A stretch of DNA of 22,555 bases. Source: W0P28-013 sp963658575 (GTDB lineage: Bacteria; Bacteroidota; Bacteroidia; Bacteroidales; Paludibacteraceae). The stretch spans positions 1 through 22,555 of the forward strand of contig CAVKQB010000033.1 in assembly GCA_963658575.1 (NCBI GenBank), read 5' to 3'. A program made the position numbers and the translations under genes. Positions within the stretch are counted from its first letter, which is position 1. Each line of letters opens with the position of its first letter. Shown in pieces: positions 6,458-15,590 of this stretch. Below the pieces are notes generated by a model. That model was given only the letters and a program-made list of their open reading frames with translations. It was not told the origin of the DNA and searched no databases.

Positions 6458-7981
6458 ATGAAAAAATATCATTTGCTTTTGGTGATTTTGGCCGCAGTAC
6501 TCCTGACGGCCTGCGACTCCGACTACTTGTCGGTCGAAGATACATCGTCCCTTACGGCCGACCGCTATCGCGAACTCATCGCATCGGACCCAACGACACT
6601 GCAAAACAGTGCCAATGCGCTCTATACCTCTATGTATAGCGAATACAGCAGTGCCAACCACGACGAGATAGGTATAGGCTCGATATTGCACGCTACCGAC
6701 ATGATGACTGAAGATATCGTGCAAACCAAAGAACACTGGTTCACCTACGACTACCAACTCGAGTTTCGTATGAACAACTATCGCCGGCCATATTCGGTGT
6801 GGACTATCTTCTACACGATGATTAACCAAGCCAACGATGTCATCACATTGGTCGATCTCGACATCGTCAATAGCGATGCGAACTCCAGCACGGCTCAAAC
6901 ATTGCGTAGTTGCTACGGACAGGCACTTGGCATTCGCGCCCTATCGTACATGTATCTGATTCAGATATTCCAAAACCCATTCACGGCAGAGCCTACGGCT
7001 GCTGGCTCGTCTATCGACCGTAGCAAACCAGGCGTACCGCTCTACTATTCGTCGAACGAGACCGACAAAACCTCGAACTACGGCCGCAATACTGTAGGCG
7101 CAGTGCTCGATGCTATCGAAGCCGACCTGCTGCAAGCCGAAAAGGTGCTCACCGGCATCACACGCACTACCAAAGTGCAGATCGACAAGAGTGTAGTCGA
7201 TGGACTTTTGGCACGCTACTACCTGCTCGTTGGCAATTGGAGCAAGGCCGCAGAATATGCCAAGTTGGCTTACGCCAATTATACCATCATGGAAGAAGAC
7301 GAACTCGTTTCGGGCGGCTTTATCGATCTCGAATCGAAAGAGTGGATGTGGGGCTTCGATGTTACCAGCGAAACAACGCTCGTATATGCTTCGTGGTACT
7401 CGCACATCTCGAACTTGGCTCCAGGCTATGCTGGCGGCGGTTATGCACCGCGCGCCATCGACAAACGCCTCTACGACCAGATACCTGCCACCGATTTCCG
7501 CAAACAATGGTTCAACGGTGCTAGTGGCGACGCCACACAGGAGCAATCGGGCGCACAAGGTGCCTATGCCAACCTGAAATTTGGTTGGGACGGCTATTGG
7601 ACAATGGATAACCCATGGATGCGCGCTGCCGAAATGTACCTGATAGAGGCCGAAGCCCAAGCACGCCAAGGCAATGGAACTGCAGCCGCCGAAGCACTGA
7701 AACCGTTGATGGCCAAACGCGACCCCGCTTGGAACGCCACCTCGGTATCGGTAGAAGATGTGCTGCTGCAACGCCGCATCGAACTCTGGGGCGAAGGCTT
7801 TGCCTATTTCGACCTGAAACGCAACTACCGCGGCATCGATCGCACCTACGATGGAAGCAACCACCGCAAACCCGATGGATTCATCAAAGTTGATGCAGGC
7901 GATGTGCGCTGGACCTATCAAATCCCGCTCAGCGAAATACAAGAAAATCCCGATATAAATGATAGCGACCAAAATCCATAA
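6458..7981 (+). CDS. SusD/RagB-family nutrient-binding lipoprotein
   Basis: Surface lipoprotein that caps the SusC-type porin and captures substrate. The 507-residue protein has a lipoprotein signal ending LLTAC, with the acylated cysteine at residue 19 followed by DSD, an acidic stretch often seen in surface-exposed Bacteroidota lipoproteins. The N-terminal half has TPR-like helices typical of SusD (ANALYTSMYS, INQANDVITL, RALSYMYLIQ). The RagB/SusD C-terminal region includes MRAAEMYLIEAEAQARQG near 387 and RRIELWGEGFAYFDLKR near 437. Length and order are normal for the family. It is 21 nt after the susC-like stop and 52 nt before the next lipoprotein gene, clearly the same operon. Confidence 0.95.
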   Translation: MKKYHLLLVILAAVLLTACDSDYLSVEDTSSLTADRYRELIASDPTTLQNSANALYTSMYSEYSSANHDEIGIGSILHATDMMTEDIVQTKEHWFTYDYQLEFRMNNYRRPYSVWTIFYTMINQANDVITLVDLDIVNSDANSSTAQTLRSCYGQALGIRALSYMYLIQIFQNPFTAEPTAAGSSIDRSKPGVPLYYSSNETDKTSNYGRNTVGAVLDAIEADLLQAEKVLTGITRTTKVQIDKSVVDGLLARYYLLVGNWSKAAEYAKLAYANYTIMEEDELVSGGFIDLESKEWMWGFDVTSETTLVYASWYSHISNLAPGYAGGGYAPRAIDKRLYDQIPATDFRKQWFNGASGDATQEQSGAQGAYANLKFGWDGYWTMDNPWMRAAEMYLIEAEAQARQGNGTAAAEALKPLMAKRDPAWNATSVSVEDVLLQRRIELWGEGFAYFDLKRNYRGIDRTYDGSNHRKPDGFIKVDAGDVRWTYQIPLSEIQENPDINDSDQNP

Positions 7982-8033
7982 ACAGCGGTTGTGCATAGTA
8001 ATGTTTTTCTGAAAAATAAAAAGGAATTGTGAT

Positions 8034-9014
8034 ATGAAAATAAGAATGAAAATAATGTTGCCGACGGCATTGCTGGCACTTGTAGCCTTCGCTGCCTGCG
8101 ACGAATCGCCCGTGAAACGGGACTACGATCACACATCAAGCACTGGCAATCTGCCTAAAGGAGTCGTAACCTACGAAGCCGACGTGTATCAGACCAAAGT
8201 GCGCTTGAATGGTAAAATATCGGGCTATGCCGACATTCAAGACTATGGCTTCATTTGCATTGTCGATACCATATTGGACAAAGCAGGAGGCGACCTCGAC
8301 AAAGTACTGTTGAGCGGTGCCGCAACCGAGGACAACATTATTTCGTTGAAGGGCGTTGTCGATTCCGACGAATTGTCCTATGTTTCCGAAAACTATGCCA
8401 CCGGACAGCAATACTATTTTGTTACATACGCTCAAAACTACGATGGCATATCGTATGGCGACCCGCAATTGTTCACAACTGGCACCACACCATACAAAGG
8501 CATCTACAACCTTTCCTCGACCTCGTCGCAGGCCAATTGGGAGGCTATATCGTATGTGCTGTCGGTCAGCAAAGCCGATTCTGTCCGCCCATTCGAGTAT
8601 GTTGTAGACGCTATGACAAACACGGGCACTTACATTTCGTATGCGAAGAAAGGCCCGTATTCGTGGCCAGGGCTGGACAACTGGTTGGTGTTCAAGTCGG
8701 AAATGGGTTGTGCTATGCAATTTTCGTACTATGTGCACCCCACATCGACGAGAGTAACCAGTTTCCACGAACGCTATCAAGTGCTGATATCGCCCGACTC
8801 CATCACCGCAAGCAACTACGAACAAGCTGAAGTGCTGTTCGACTACACGTTTGCGCCCGACACCGCTGCCGATGGTACTCTGTCTGTACCCGACGTGGAT
8901 GCCAATACCATTGATATCCCAACCAAGTACGAATACACTACGGCGTGGATTGCCATACGGCATTTCGATGTCTATTCGCTTGCTCTGGAAGTCGAATCCG
9001 CAAAATTGTATTGA
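8034..9014 (+). CDS. Surface lipoprotein with Fn3-like and jelly-roll domains
   Basis: A 326-residue lipoprotein: signal peptide ending AFAAC, with cysteine 22 followed by DE. Residues about 40-150 resemble the fibronectin-III-like repeats common in Bacteroidota surface proteins (VRLNGKISGYADIQDYGF, then a YFVTYAQN edge strand). Residues about 153-326 start YKGIYNLSSTS and carry paired hydrophobic strands ending in IAIRHFDVYSLALEVESAKLY, as in jelly-roll or cleaved-adhesin (choice-of-anchor) folds. Its place as third gene after susC/susD suggests an accessory surface glycan- or protein-binding component. No catalytic motif is visible. The domain calls rest on pattern recognition and need a profile search. 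An AAGGA tract lies about 10 nt before the ATG at 8034. Confidence 0.8.
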   Translation: MKIRMKIMLPTALLALVAFAACDESPVKRDYDHTSSTGNLPKGVVTYEADVYQTKVRLNGKISGYADIQDYGFICIVDTILDKAGGDLDKVLLSGAATEDNIISLKGVVDSDELSYVSENYATGQQYYFVTYAQNYDGISYGDPQLFTTGTTPYKGIYNLSSTSSQANWEAISYVLSVSKADSVRPFEYVVDAMTNTGTYISYAKKGPYSWPGLDNWLVFKSEMGCAMQFSYYVHPTSTRVTSFHERYQVLISPDSITASNYEQAEVLFDYTFAPDTAADGTLSVPDVDANTIDIPTKYEYTTAWIAIRHFDVYSLALEVESAKLY

Positions 9015-9052
9015 TTGTTATATTTTGTTTAATTTTTCTAATTATTAGAGGT

Positions 9053-11002
9053 ATGAAAAAGTTAATTTGTACTCTTACTATCTTGTTGGCAACCACCACA
9101 CTGGTTCTTGCCAATGTACCACAAATTTTAGGTGGTATTGCGAAAACGCCAGTAAAAAAGGCGATAGTGAACGTTGCTGCGCAACAAAAGGCGGTTGCCG
9201 CTAAAACAGTTATCGTAAACCAAGGCGATACGATTTACGCCGACGACTTCGAAAGCAAAACAACCGATTGGACGGTGGATTCGCTCGAAACGAAAAGCAT
9301 CTCGCAGCTGGGTCTTGCGAACGATATCGCTGGTTGCCCGGGTTGCTTCGATGCGTTCAGCGGCACACAGATGCTGGTCTCTGGCTATTCCACAAAAACG
9401 GATGTGAAAACTTACATGAAATCGCCAGGAATAACACTGCCCGCTGGCGAAGTCTGGGTATCTGCCTATTTCATGACGGGTGGCACCAGCTATCCCTGCT
9501 CGGGCAAACTGCTGTATGGTACTTCGGCGGATGTTGCTCAGCAAACTGCAATTATTGAGTTTACGGAAGAGAAAGCAGGTCAAGAGTGGACGTTGCTGAA
9601 GTACAAAATCACAGTGAACGCCGAAGGCACTTACTACTTTACGGTTGTTTCGGAGGCTGATGTTATGTCGTCTGAAGGCGGCGGTTGGTTTGTGGCCGTA
9701 GATAATTTCTGCATTACGAAATCGGAAGTATTTCCTCCCAAACCACAAATCAACGACGTGGTAATGAATATTTATGGTGCCGAAGGCGTTTATAGTGCGA
9801 CTTCGCCGACGACCATCTATTTGGCAGCCGATTCGGCCAATATCGTTATGTATGGTGATTACTCCTATGTCGATACGGCCTATTTCACACTTCTCAACAA
9901 TACGATACTCGACGATTTAGGCGGCAAATATCCCGATGCGATTGCTGCCCGTACCAACACTACTGACAACCCATTCGAACTTAATTTTAAGTTTTACGCA
10001 AAAAGTGAGATGGGCGATACGACCGCTAATTATAGCTACACTATCTACCACAACTACACCAGCCAAGATGTAAAAGACGTGGTAACAAATATGAGTCCGG
10101 CCAATGACCTCGATTACTATTTCAGTTTGTTTGGCGACCAGTATCTTAATAGTTATTATCAGAAGAAATTATTTACTGGTTACGGCGAACGTTTCAGTGT
10201 AACTGCCGTAGACGACGAAACGCCTCATTATGCCCAACTTAATGGGATCGAACTTCCGGTATACAACTATTGGGTAGAAGAGGAAGATCAGAGCAAATAC
10301 ATCACCATCAGCGTTTACACAGAGAAAATCATCAATGAAGAAACGGGTGAAGTGCTTATTGGCGATTGCATTGGTCGAGTACGCAAGACGTTTGCCGAAG
10401 CCTTTGGTAAGAATACGTTTATCGAGAAAACGCCGACCCTCATTGATATCACGTTTGACAAGCCAATCAATGTTACTGGTACATTCTATGTGTTTATAGA
10501 AGCCGATAGTTGGGAAGTTGCAGAAGGCGAGTACTGTGATTTGCTGTTCCATACCATTTATGCTGGCGTAGAGAATGTATACCCACTCTGGAAACCATAC
10601 AATACGATGTATGTCGTTTATGATGGTGAAAAACTTTCATTCGACGAAGCAATTAGTAGCATGGTTTATGCGGTGGAGAAAGAAACTTACCATTTCTGGG
10701 CTACAGGCATCATGAACGCCTCCGTTACATTTTATGGCGAAGAGCCTGAAGTGGTGGGCGTTAAGCGTGTAACTGCCGATAGCCAACTGGCAATCTATCC
10801 GAACCCTGCCAAGGAGGTGCTCTACATCAACAATTTGGCTTCGAATGCCACCGCTACCATCACCGATGTAACGGGCAAACAACTGATGTCGCTGTCGCTT
10901 GTAGAGAACAGCGTGTCGATAGCCAATTTGAGCAAAGGTATCTATTTCATCTCCATCAAAGATGCCGATGGCTTACATACCGCTAAATTCGTGAAAGAGT
11001 AA
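9053..11002 (+). CDS. Secreted adhesin-like protein with type IX sorting domain
   Basis: The start chosen is the ATG at 9053, because it gives a clear signal peptide (MKKLICTLTILLATTTLVLA). An upstream in-frame extension overlaps the previous gene and is not needed. The mature protein of about 629 residues has a jelly-roll/choice-of-anchor-like domain near 60-225 (YADDFESKTTDWTV to FVAVDNFCI), then β-rich sequence with many aromatic and acidic residues. The last 80 residues are a classic type A type IX C-terminal domain: LAIYPNPAKEVLYI, ITDVTGKQL, LSKGIYFISI and KFVKE. Such proteins cross the outer membrane by the Por system and are usually anchored to the surface. No catalytic motif was found. 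It is fourth in the susC-like operon and is followed by a strong terminator. Confidence 0.9.
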   Translation: MKKLICTLTILLATTTLVLANVPQILGGIAKTPVKKAIVNVAAQQKAVAAKTVIVNQGDTIYADDFESKTTDWTVDSLETKSISQLGLANDIAGCPGCFDAFSGTQMLVSGYSTKTDVKTYMKSPGITLPAGEVWVSAYFMTGGTSYPCSGKLLYGTSADVAQQTAIIEFTEEKAGQEWTLLKYKITVNAEGTYYFTVVSEADVMSSEGGGWFVAVDNFCITKSEVFPPKPQINDVVMNIYGAEGVYSATSPTTIYLAADSANIVMYGDYSYVDTAYFTLLNNTILDDLGGKYPDAIAARTNTTDNPFELNFKFYAKSEMGDTTANYSYTIYHNYTSQDVKDVVTNMSPANDLDYYFSLFGDQYLNSYYQKKLFTGYGERFSVTAVDDETPHYAQLNGIELPVYNYWVEEEDQSKYITISVYTEKIINEETGEVLIGDCIGRVRKTFAEAFGKNTFIEKTPTLIDITFDKPINVTGTFYVFIEADSWEVAEGEYCDLLFHTIYAGVENVYPLWKPYNTMYVVYDGEKLSFDEAISSMVYAVEKETYHFWATGIMNASVTFYGEEPEVVGVKRVTADSQLAIYPNPAKEVLYINNLASNATATITDVTGKQLMSLSLVENSVSIANLSKGIYFISIKDADGLHTAKFVKE

Positions 11003-11025
11003 TTTGCTTAAACATTGTCGCTATT

Positions 11026-11061
11026 GTGGGGTTGTGTTAAGCACAACCCCACTTTTTTTTT
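11026..11061 (+). terminator. Intrinsic terminator of the susC-like operon
   Basis: Perfect 11-bp stem GTGGGGTTGTG (11026-11036) with CACAACCCCAC (11042-11052), 5-nt loop and nine Ts (11053-11061), placed 23 nt after the stop codon. Confidence 0.93.
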
Positions 11062-11103
11062 ACAAATTTGAAACAAACTGATAGATTTTTGCGCCAAAAA
11101 GCG

Positions 11104-11111
11104 TACCTTTG
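11104..11111 (+). promoter_or_regulatory. -7 element of the M6 protease gene
   Basis: TACCTTTG fits TAnnTTTG and lies 32 nt before the ATG at 11144. The -33 box is poor: TTTG at 11067-11070 is too far and TTTG at 11088-11091 too close. Because a terminator sits just upstream, an independent promoter is expected. Confidence 0.5.
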
Positions 11112-11143
11112 CTATCGAATTATTATTATTCGGATTTTGACCC

Positions 11144-14023
11144 ATGATGAAACATATTGCTAAACGGACAATTGTTGCCATGGCGGCGTTGGCTATGCCA
11201 TTGTTGTTGCGTGGCGTTCCTGCCACGCCCGAGGCGGTAGAAGTGTTACAGCCCGACGGCACCACCCTGTTGGTGCGCCTTGTGGGCGACGAAAATGCGC
11301 ACCACATGCAGACTACCGATGGATATCCTGTGGTGCGTACTGCCGATGGCTGGTACGAATATGCCCAACTCGCCGACAATCGGCTGCAAGCCAGCGGCGT
11401 AGCGGCACGCAATGCGCAAAACCGCTCGGCGCACGACCGCCGTCTGCTGAAACGTTTGCCGCAACGCCTGCCACAGCCTACCGCTGCGCCACGCATGGCA
11501 AGCGGTGCCGAGGCCATGCAGCGTTTCCCGCTGAAAGGCAGCCCGCAAAGTTTGGTGATTTTGGCCGAATTTACGAATAAGAAATTCACCATAGCAAATC
11601 CACAGGAAAAATTTACCGCCCTGCTCAACGAAAAGGGCTACAGCCAAAATGGCGGTACAGGGTCGGCGCGCGACTATTTCAGCGACAATTCGTATGGCAA
11701 TTTCACGCCAGAGTTTGTGGTGGTTGGTCCCGTGCAACTCGATAACACGTACAATTATTACGGCGAGAACGACGAAGACGGCGACAAACGCGCCCGCCAA
11801 ATGATAATAGACGCTTGCCGCAAAGCCGATGCGCTCGGAGTCAATTTTGCCGACTACGATACCGATGGCGATGGCTACGTGGACAACGTGTTTGTCTATT
11901 ACGCCGGCTACAACGAAGCCGAACAGGGCGGCGACGACACCGTTTGGCCGCACCGTTGGAAAATCTCCACTCTGCAAAGCCTAAAAATCGACGGCGTTTA
12001 CATCGACGATTACGCCTGTACGTCGGAATTGCGCGGCAACTCAGGAACGACCATGTGCGGTATCGGCACTTTTGTACACGAGTTTGGCCATGTGCTTGGT
12101 TTGCCCGACCTCTACGCCACCGATGGCTCGGAGCATATCACGTTGCGCAATTGGGACGTGATGGACTATGGCCCGTACAACAACGAAGGACGTACGCCAC
12201 CTGCCTATTCGGCCTACGAACGCTTCTTCTTGGGCTGGCTCAAACCTACGGTGCTGAACGCTCCCACCTTCGTAACGCTCGACACACTGACGGCCTCGAA
12301 CGAGGCGTGCCTCATCACCCAAACACGCGAACACAATATGAACGGCGTGCGACCGTCGCCCAACCAGTTCCTCATGCTCGAAAATCGGCAGAAAAAAGGC
12401 TGGGACGCTTATCTGCCAGGGCACGGATTGTTGGTAACACGTGTGAACTATAGTGCCGCTAAATGGAACTACAACACGGTGAACAACGACCCTACGGATA
12501 TGGGCGTGGTCATTATTGCCGCCAATCCGTCGGCATTCAACACTACTAGCGACACCTACCCGGGCAGTAACAATGTAACCATCTATCGTCCTACGTTGCA
12601 CAGTGGCGAAGAGATAGGGCAGGTGCTGACCTATATTTCGGAGAAAAATGGCATTGTTTCGTTCCGTTACGATGGCGGTGGCGACGGTTATCCTGTGTAC
12701 GACGAGTTTCCCGCATCGCTCGACAAGTTCACTACGGTTCAGGAAGTGCCTTCCGATTCGCAGAGTGTAGCAGTGCATGGCCGTTGGATAGACGAGCCGT
12801 TGAAAGTGTCGCTCCAATCGGGCGCACAGTTTCAGATTGCCATTGCCGATTCGGTGAATGCGCCCGTATGGGGCACTTCGCTCACGTTGGCACAGAGTGC
12901 CGATTCGGTGATAGATGCTACGCTATTGGTGCGTTATTTCCCGCAAGTTGCCTCGTTTGGCCTCGTCGACCGCGATACCATTTTGCTTGTCAAAGACAAA
13001 TACACCACCTTCGAAATCGTACTTTCGGGCGAGTTGACGCGTCCCATATTGGTCGAAGTGCCAGTGGCCACCGAGGCTACCGACGCCACAACCAGTTCGT
13101 TTGTGGCGCATTGGGAGGCCGCCTTTGACGCTACGGGCTACTATCTGTCGGTCTACAGCATCGATAGCACAGACACTGGCGTTTTGACCGAAGGGTTCGA
13201 CTCCTTTTGGGCGCAGCCTTCTGTCGATTGGCTGGCATCGTTTAACGTGGTGAACTCGTCTATTTTTGGGCAGAATGCTCCTTCTGTGGTATTCGACACC
13301 GAAGCCGATACGTTAGTGTCGGAACGTTACTGCTTCCCAATAACCAAAATTAGTTTTTGGATGCACAACATGGGAGCAAGCGGCAGCGTGCTGTGTGTCG
13401 ACGGCTATGCCAACGGCGCATGGACGCGCATCGATTCGATAGTGGTCGACACAACTATGCTGCGCACGACACAAGAAATGCCGTTGCCCGCCGACAATGC
13501 ATTTACGCGTTTCCGCATCACCTATCAAAAGAAAAACGGCAAGGTGCTTTTCGACGATTTTACGGTTCATTTTGCTCAAAAGGTGGATTATAAATTGCGC
13601 CACCAATTTGTCGATTTGCTCCAGTATAGTGTTGGAAATCTAAATTTCAGAACCGAATACCGCTATCGTTTGCAGGCGACCGACAAAACGGAGTATTACG
13701 AAAACATCACCGATTTTTCGAATGAAATTTCGGTAAAAACCGCCGACGGCATTACCTTCGTTAATAAACCCTCGCTGGAAATATATTATCTGTCGGACAA
13801 CACTTACGAAGTGCATTTGGATTCGGTGAATGCGGGCGCTCACCTCTACATTTACACCATCGATGGACGGTTGGCGGCAGACATCGAACCGCAAGCGAAC
13901 GAAACGATAGTGAAAATTCCGCAATTACTGCCAAATACGTTCTATTTGCTGAAATACTCGCCCGAAAAAGGCCGAAAACGCAACGACCCATCGGCGAAGT
14001 TCTTCTACCAAAAGCAGCTTTAG
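11144..14023 (+). CDS. Secreted M6-family (immune inhibitor A-like) metalloprotease
   Basis: Zinc endopeptidase acting outside the cell. The 959-residue protein begins with a signal peptide (either ATG, 11144 or 11147) ending near RGVPA. A prodomain-like region with HHMQTTDGYPVVR follows. The catalytic domain starts near residue 130 (LVILAEFTNKKF). It contains the FADYDTDGDGYVDNVFVYYAGY calcium-type region and the zinc motif HEFGHVLGLPD, with H312, E313, H316 and D322, the M6 pattern. MDYGPYNN is a plausible Met-turn. After about 510 come β-sandwich regions, including an Fn3-like domain (from about 637, SSFVAHWEAAFDATGYYLSV) split by a carbohydrate-binding-like insertion. The final 80 residues resemble a degenerate type IX sorting domain lacking YPNP. 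It has its own promoter and may act with the upstream operon by releasing peptides. That link is inference. Confidence 0.92.
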   Translation: MMKHIAKRTIVAMAALAMPLLLRGVPATPEAVEVLQPDGTTLLVRLVGDENAHHMQTTDGYPVVRTADGWYEYAQLADNRLQASGVAARNAQNRSAHDRRLLKRLPQRLPQPTAAPRMASGAEAMQRFPLKGSPQSLVILAEFTNKKFTIANPQEKFTALLNEKGYSQNGGTGSARDYFSDNSYGNFTPEFVVVGPVQLDNTYNYYGENDEDGDKRARQMIIDACRKADALGVNFADYDTDGDGYVDNVFVYYAGYNEAEQGGDDTVWPHRWKISTLQSLKIDGVYIDDYACTSELRGNSGTTMCGIGTFVHEFGHVLGLPDLYATDGSEHITLRNWDVMDYGPYNNEGRTPPAYSAYERFFLGWLKPTVLNAPTFVTLDTLTASNEACLITQTREHNMNGVRPSPNQFLMLENRQKKGWDAYLPGHGLLVTRVNYSAAKWNYNTVNNDPTDMGVVIIAANPSAFNTTSDTYPGSNNVTIYRPTLHSGEEIGQVLTYISEKNGIVSFRYDGGGDGYPVYDEFPASLDKFTTVQEVPSDSQSVAVHGRWIDEPLKVSLQSGAQFQIAIADSVNAPVWGTSLTLAQSADSVIDATLLVRYFPQVASFGLVDRDTILLVKDKYTTFEIVLSGELTRPILVEVPVATEATDATTSSFVAHWEAAFDATGYYLSVYSIDSTDTGVLTEGFDSFWAQPSVDWLASFNVVNSSIFGQNAPSVVFDTEADTLVSERYCFPITKISFWMHNMGASGSVLCVDGYANGAWTRIDSIVVDTTMLRTTQEMPLPADNAFTRFRITYQKKNGKVLFDDFTVHFAQKVDYKLRHQFVDLLQYSVGNLNFRTEYRYRLQATDKTEYYENITDFSNEISVKTADGITFVNKPSLEIYYLSDNTYEVHLDSVNAGAHLYIYTIDGRLAADIEPQANETIVKIPQLLPNTFYLLKYSPEKGRKRNDPSAKFFYQKQL

Positions 14024-14029
14024 CGACGG

Positions 14030-14069
14030 TTGTTCCGCAATTTGGCGGGATTTTGTTCCGCAATTTGGC
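14030..14069. repeat. Direct repeat, two 17-nt copies
   Basis: TTGTTCCGCAATTTGGC occurs at 14030-14046 and again at 14053-14069, a 23-nt offset of about two helical turns. It lies 6 nt after the protease stop and about 50 nt before the der -7 element. It may be a duplicated operator for der or a local duplication. Confidence 0.8.
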
Positions 14070-14096
14070 AGAGAAACGAGCGGCTCGCGCGACGGC

Positions 14097-14127
14097 TTTC
14101 CTGTTTGCCGATTTTTTTGTAATTTTG
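14097..14127 (+). promoter_or_regulatory. Promoter of der
   Basis: TTTC at 14097-14100, a 19-nt spacer and TAATTTTG at 14120-14127. Expected start near 14134, about 42 nt before the ATG. Confidence 0.55.
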
Positions 14128-14175
14128 CCAATTGGGAATCGCAGTCGTTAATCAGCAAAATTATTTGAAACAGTT

Positions 14176-15486
14176 ATGGGAAATCTTGTGGCTATCGTAG
14201 GGCGGCCGAATGTGGGCAAATCGACGTTGTTTAACCGCCTGACCAAAACGCGCCGCGCCATTGTGAACGAAGAGGCCGGCACCACGCGCGACCGCCAATA
14301 CGGCCTCAGCGACTGGTGCGGACGCTCGTTTTCGGTGGTCGATACGGGCGGCTGGGTCGTCAATTCCGACGATGTGTTCGAAGAGGAGATCAACCGCCAA
14401 GTGCATGTGGCCATCGACGAGGCCGACGTAATCTTGTTTGTGGTCGATGCGCTGAACGGCATCACCGACCTCGATATGCATGTGGCCGACATCTTGCGCC
14501 GCAGCCGAAAACCTGTCATTCTGGTGGCCAACAAGGTCGATACGTTCGAACTGCAGTATCAGACGGCCGAATTCTACGGACTTGGGCTGGGCGAGCCGTT
14601 CATCTTGTCGGCCGTCAACGGCTTGGGAAGCGGCGAACTGCTTGACGAACTGCTGAAACACCTGAAACCCGACGTGAACGACGAGTTGGAGGAGTTGCCG
14701 CGCATTGCCATCGTAGGGCGACCGAACGCCGGCAAATCGTCGCTGGTGAACGCATTTATCGGCGAGGAACGCCACATAGTAACCGACGTGGCCGGCACTA
14801 CGCGCGATTCCATCTACACGAAATACGACAAGTTCGGCCATGCGTTCTATCTGGTCGATACGGCGGGCATCCGCAAAAAGGCGAAAGTGAACGAAGACGT
14901 TGAGTATTACTCGGTTATACGCGCCATTCGCGCCATCGAAGGGTCGGACGTTTGCATCTTGATGATAGATGCCACGCGCGGCATCGAAAGTCAGGATTTG
15001 AACATTTTTTCGCTCATTCAGAAAAACCGTAAAGGGCTGGTTGTGTGCGTGAACAAGTGGGATTTGGTCGAAAACAAAGAGGCGAAAGACATCAAAAACT
15101 ACGAAAACGCCATTCGCGAGCGGCTTGCCCCGTTTGTCGATTTCCCGATAGTGTTCGCCTCGGCACTCACCAAACAGCGCATTTTCAAGGTGATAGAAAC
15201 CGCCATGCAGGTCTACGAAAACAAGTTCCGCAAAGTGCCAACCGCCAAACTGAACGAGTTTTTCCTGCCGCTGATAGAAAATTATCCGCCGCCAGCCTAC
15301 AAAGGCAAGTATGTGAAGATAAAATATGTGGCGCAACTTCCTGACACACAAGTGCCTACGTTTGTATTTTTCGCCAATTTGCCGCAATATATCAAAGCGC
15401 CGTATCTGCGGTTTTTGGAGAACAAACTGCGCGACAATTGGGATTTCCACGGCACGCCGATTTTGCTGTTTCCGCGGCAGAAATAG
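14176..15486 (+). CDS. der: Ribosome-assembly GTPase Der (EngA)
   Basis: Essential double-GTPase that helps mature the 50S ribosomal subunit. The 436-residue protein has two complete G domains and a C-terminal KH-like domain, the full Der layout. G domain 1: GRPNVGKS (9-16), AGTTRDR (34-40), DTGGW (56-60) and NKVD (119-122). G domain 2: GRPNAGKS (181-188), AGTTRD (206-211), DTAGIRKK (228-235) and NKWD (293-296). The KH-like part runs from about 350 and ends with GTPILLFPRQK. The start MGNLVAIVGRPN is typical. It is transcribed alone, from a promoter just upstream, with the metalloprotease gene 152 bp before it. Confidence 0.98.
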   Translation: MGNLVAIVGRPNVGKSTLFNRLTKTRRAIVNEEAGTTRDRQYGLSDWCGRSFSVVDTGGWVVNSDDVFEEEINRQVHVAIDEADVILFVVDALNGITDLDMHVADILRRSRKPVILVANKVDTFELQYQTAEFYGLGLGEPFILSAVNGLGSGELLDELLKHLKPDVNDELEELPRIAIVGRPNAGKSSLVNAFIGEERHIVTDVAGTTRDSIYTKYDKFGHAFYLVDTAGIRKKAKVNEDVEYYSVIRAIRAIEGSDVCILMIDATRGIESQDLNIFSLIQKNRKGLVVCVNKWDLVENKEAKDIKNYENAIRERLAPFVDFPIVFASALTKQRIFKVIETAMQVYENKFRKVPTAKLNEFFLPLIENYPPPAYKGKYVKIKYVAQLPDTQVPTFVFFANLPQYIKAPYLRFLENKLRDNWDFHGTPILLFPRQK

Positions 15487-15529
15487 TGCGAATCTGAAAA
15501 GGGTTCCGCAGAAAAATGTGCGGCGCGCT

Positions 15530-15560
15530 CTTGCGCTGTCGGCAAAAAGTGCTACTTTTG
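15530..15560 (+). promoter_or_regulatory. Promoter of the small lipoprotein gene
   Basis: CTTG at 15530-15533, a 19-nt spacer and TACTTTTG at 15553-15560. Transcription would start near 15567, about 24 nt before the ATG at 15591. Confidence 0.65.
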
Positions 15561-15590
15561 CGGCATCAAATCAAAAAAAAACAGAAAACA

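Noticed and set aside
4079..6898. A 939-codon open frame on the minus strand across most of the susC-like gene and into the susD-like gene
   Set aside because: It is an antisense shadow. The plus strand shows clear SusC and SusD motifs, and the minus frame has no recognisable domain or signal.
8945..9052. A 36-codon N-terminal extension of the type IX-secreted protein
   Set aside because: It overlaps the preceding lipoprotein gene. The ATG at 9053 yields a standard signal peptide.
14161..15450. A 429-codon minus-strand frame opposite der
   Set aside because: der is unmistakable on the plus strand. The antisense frame is due to codon bias.
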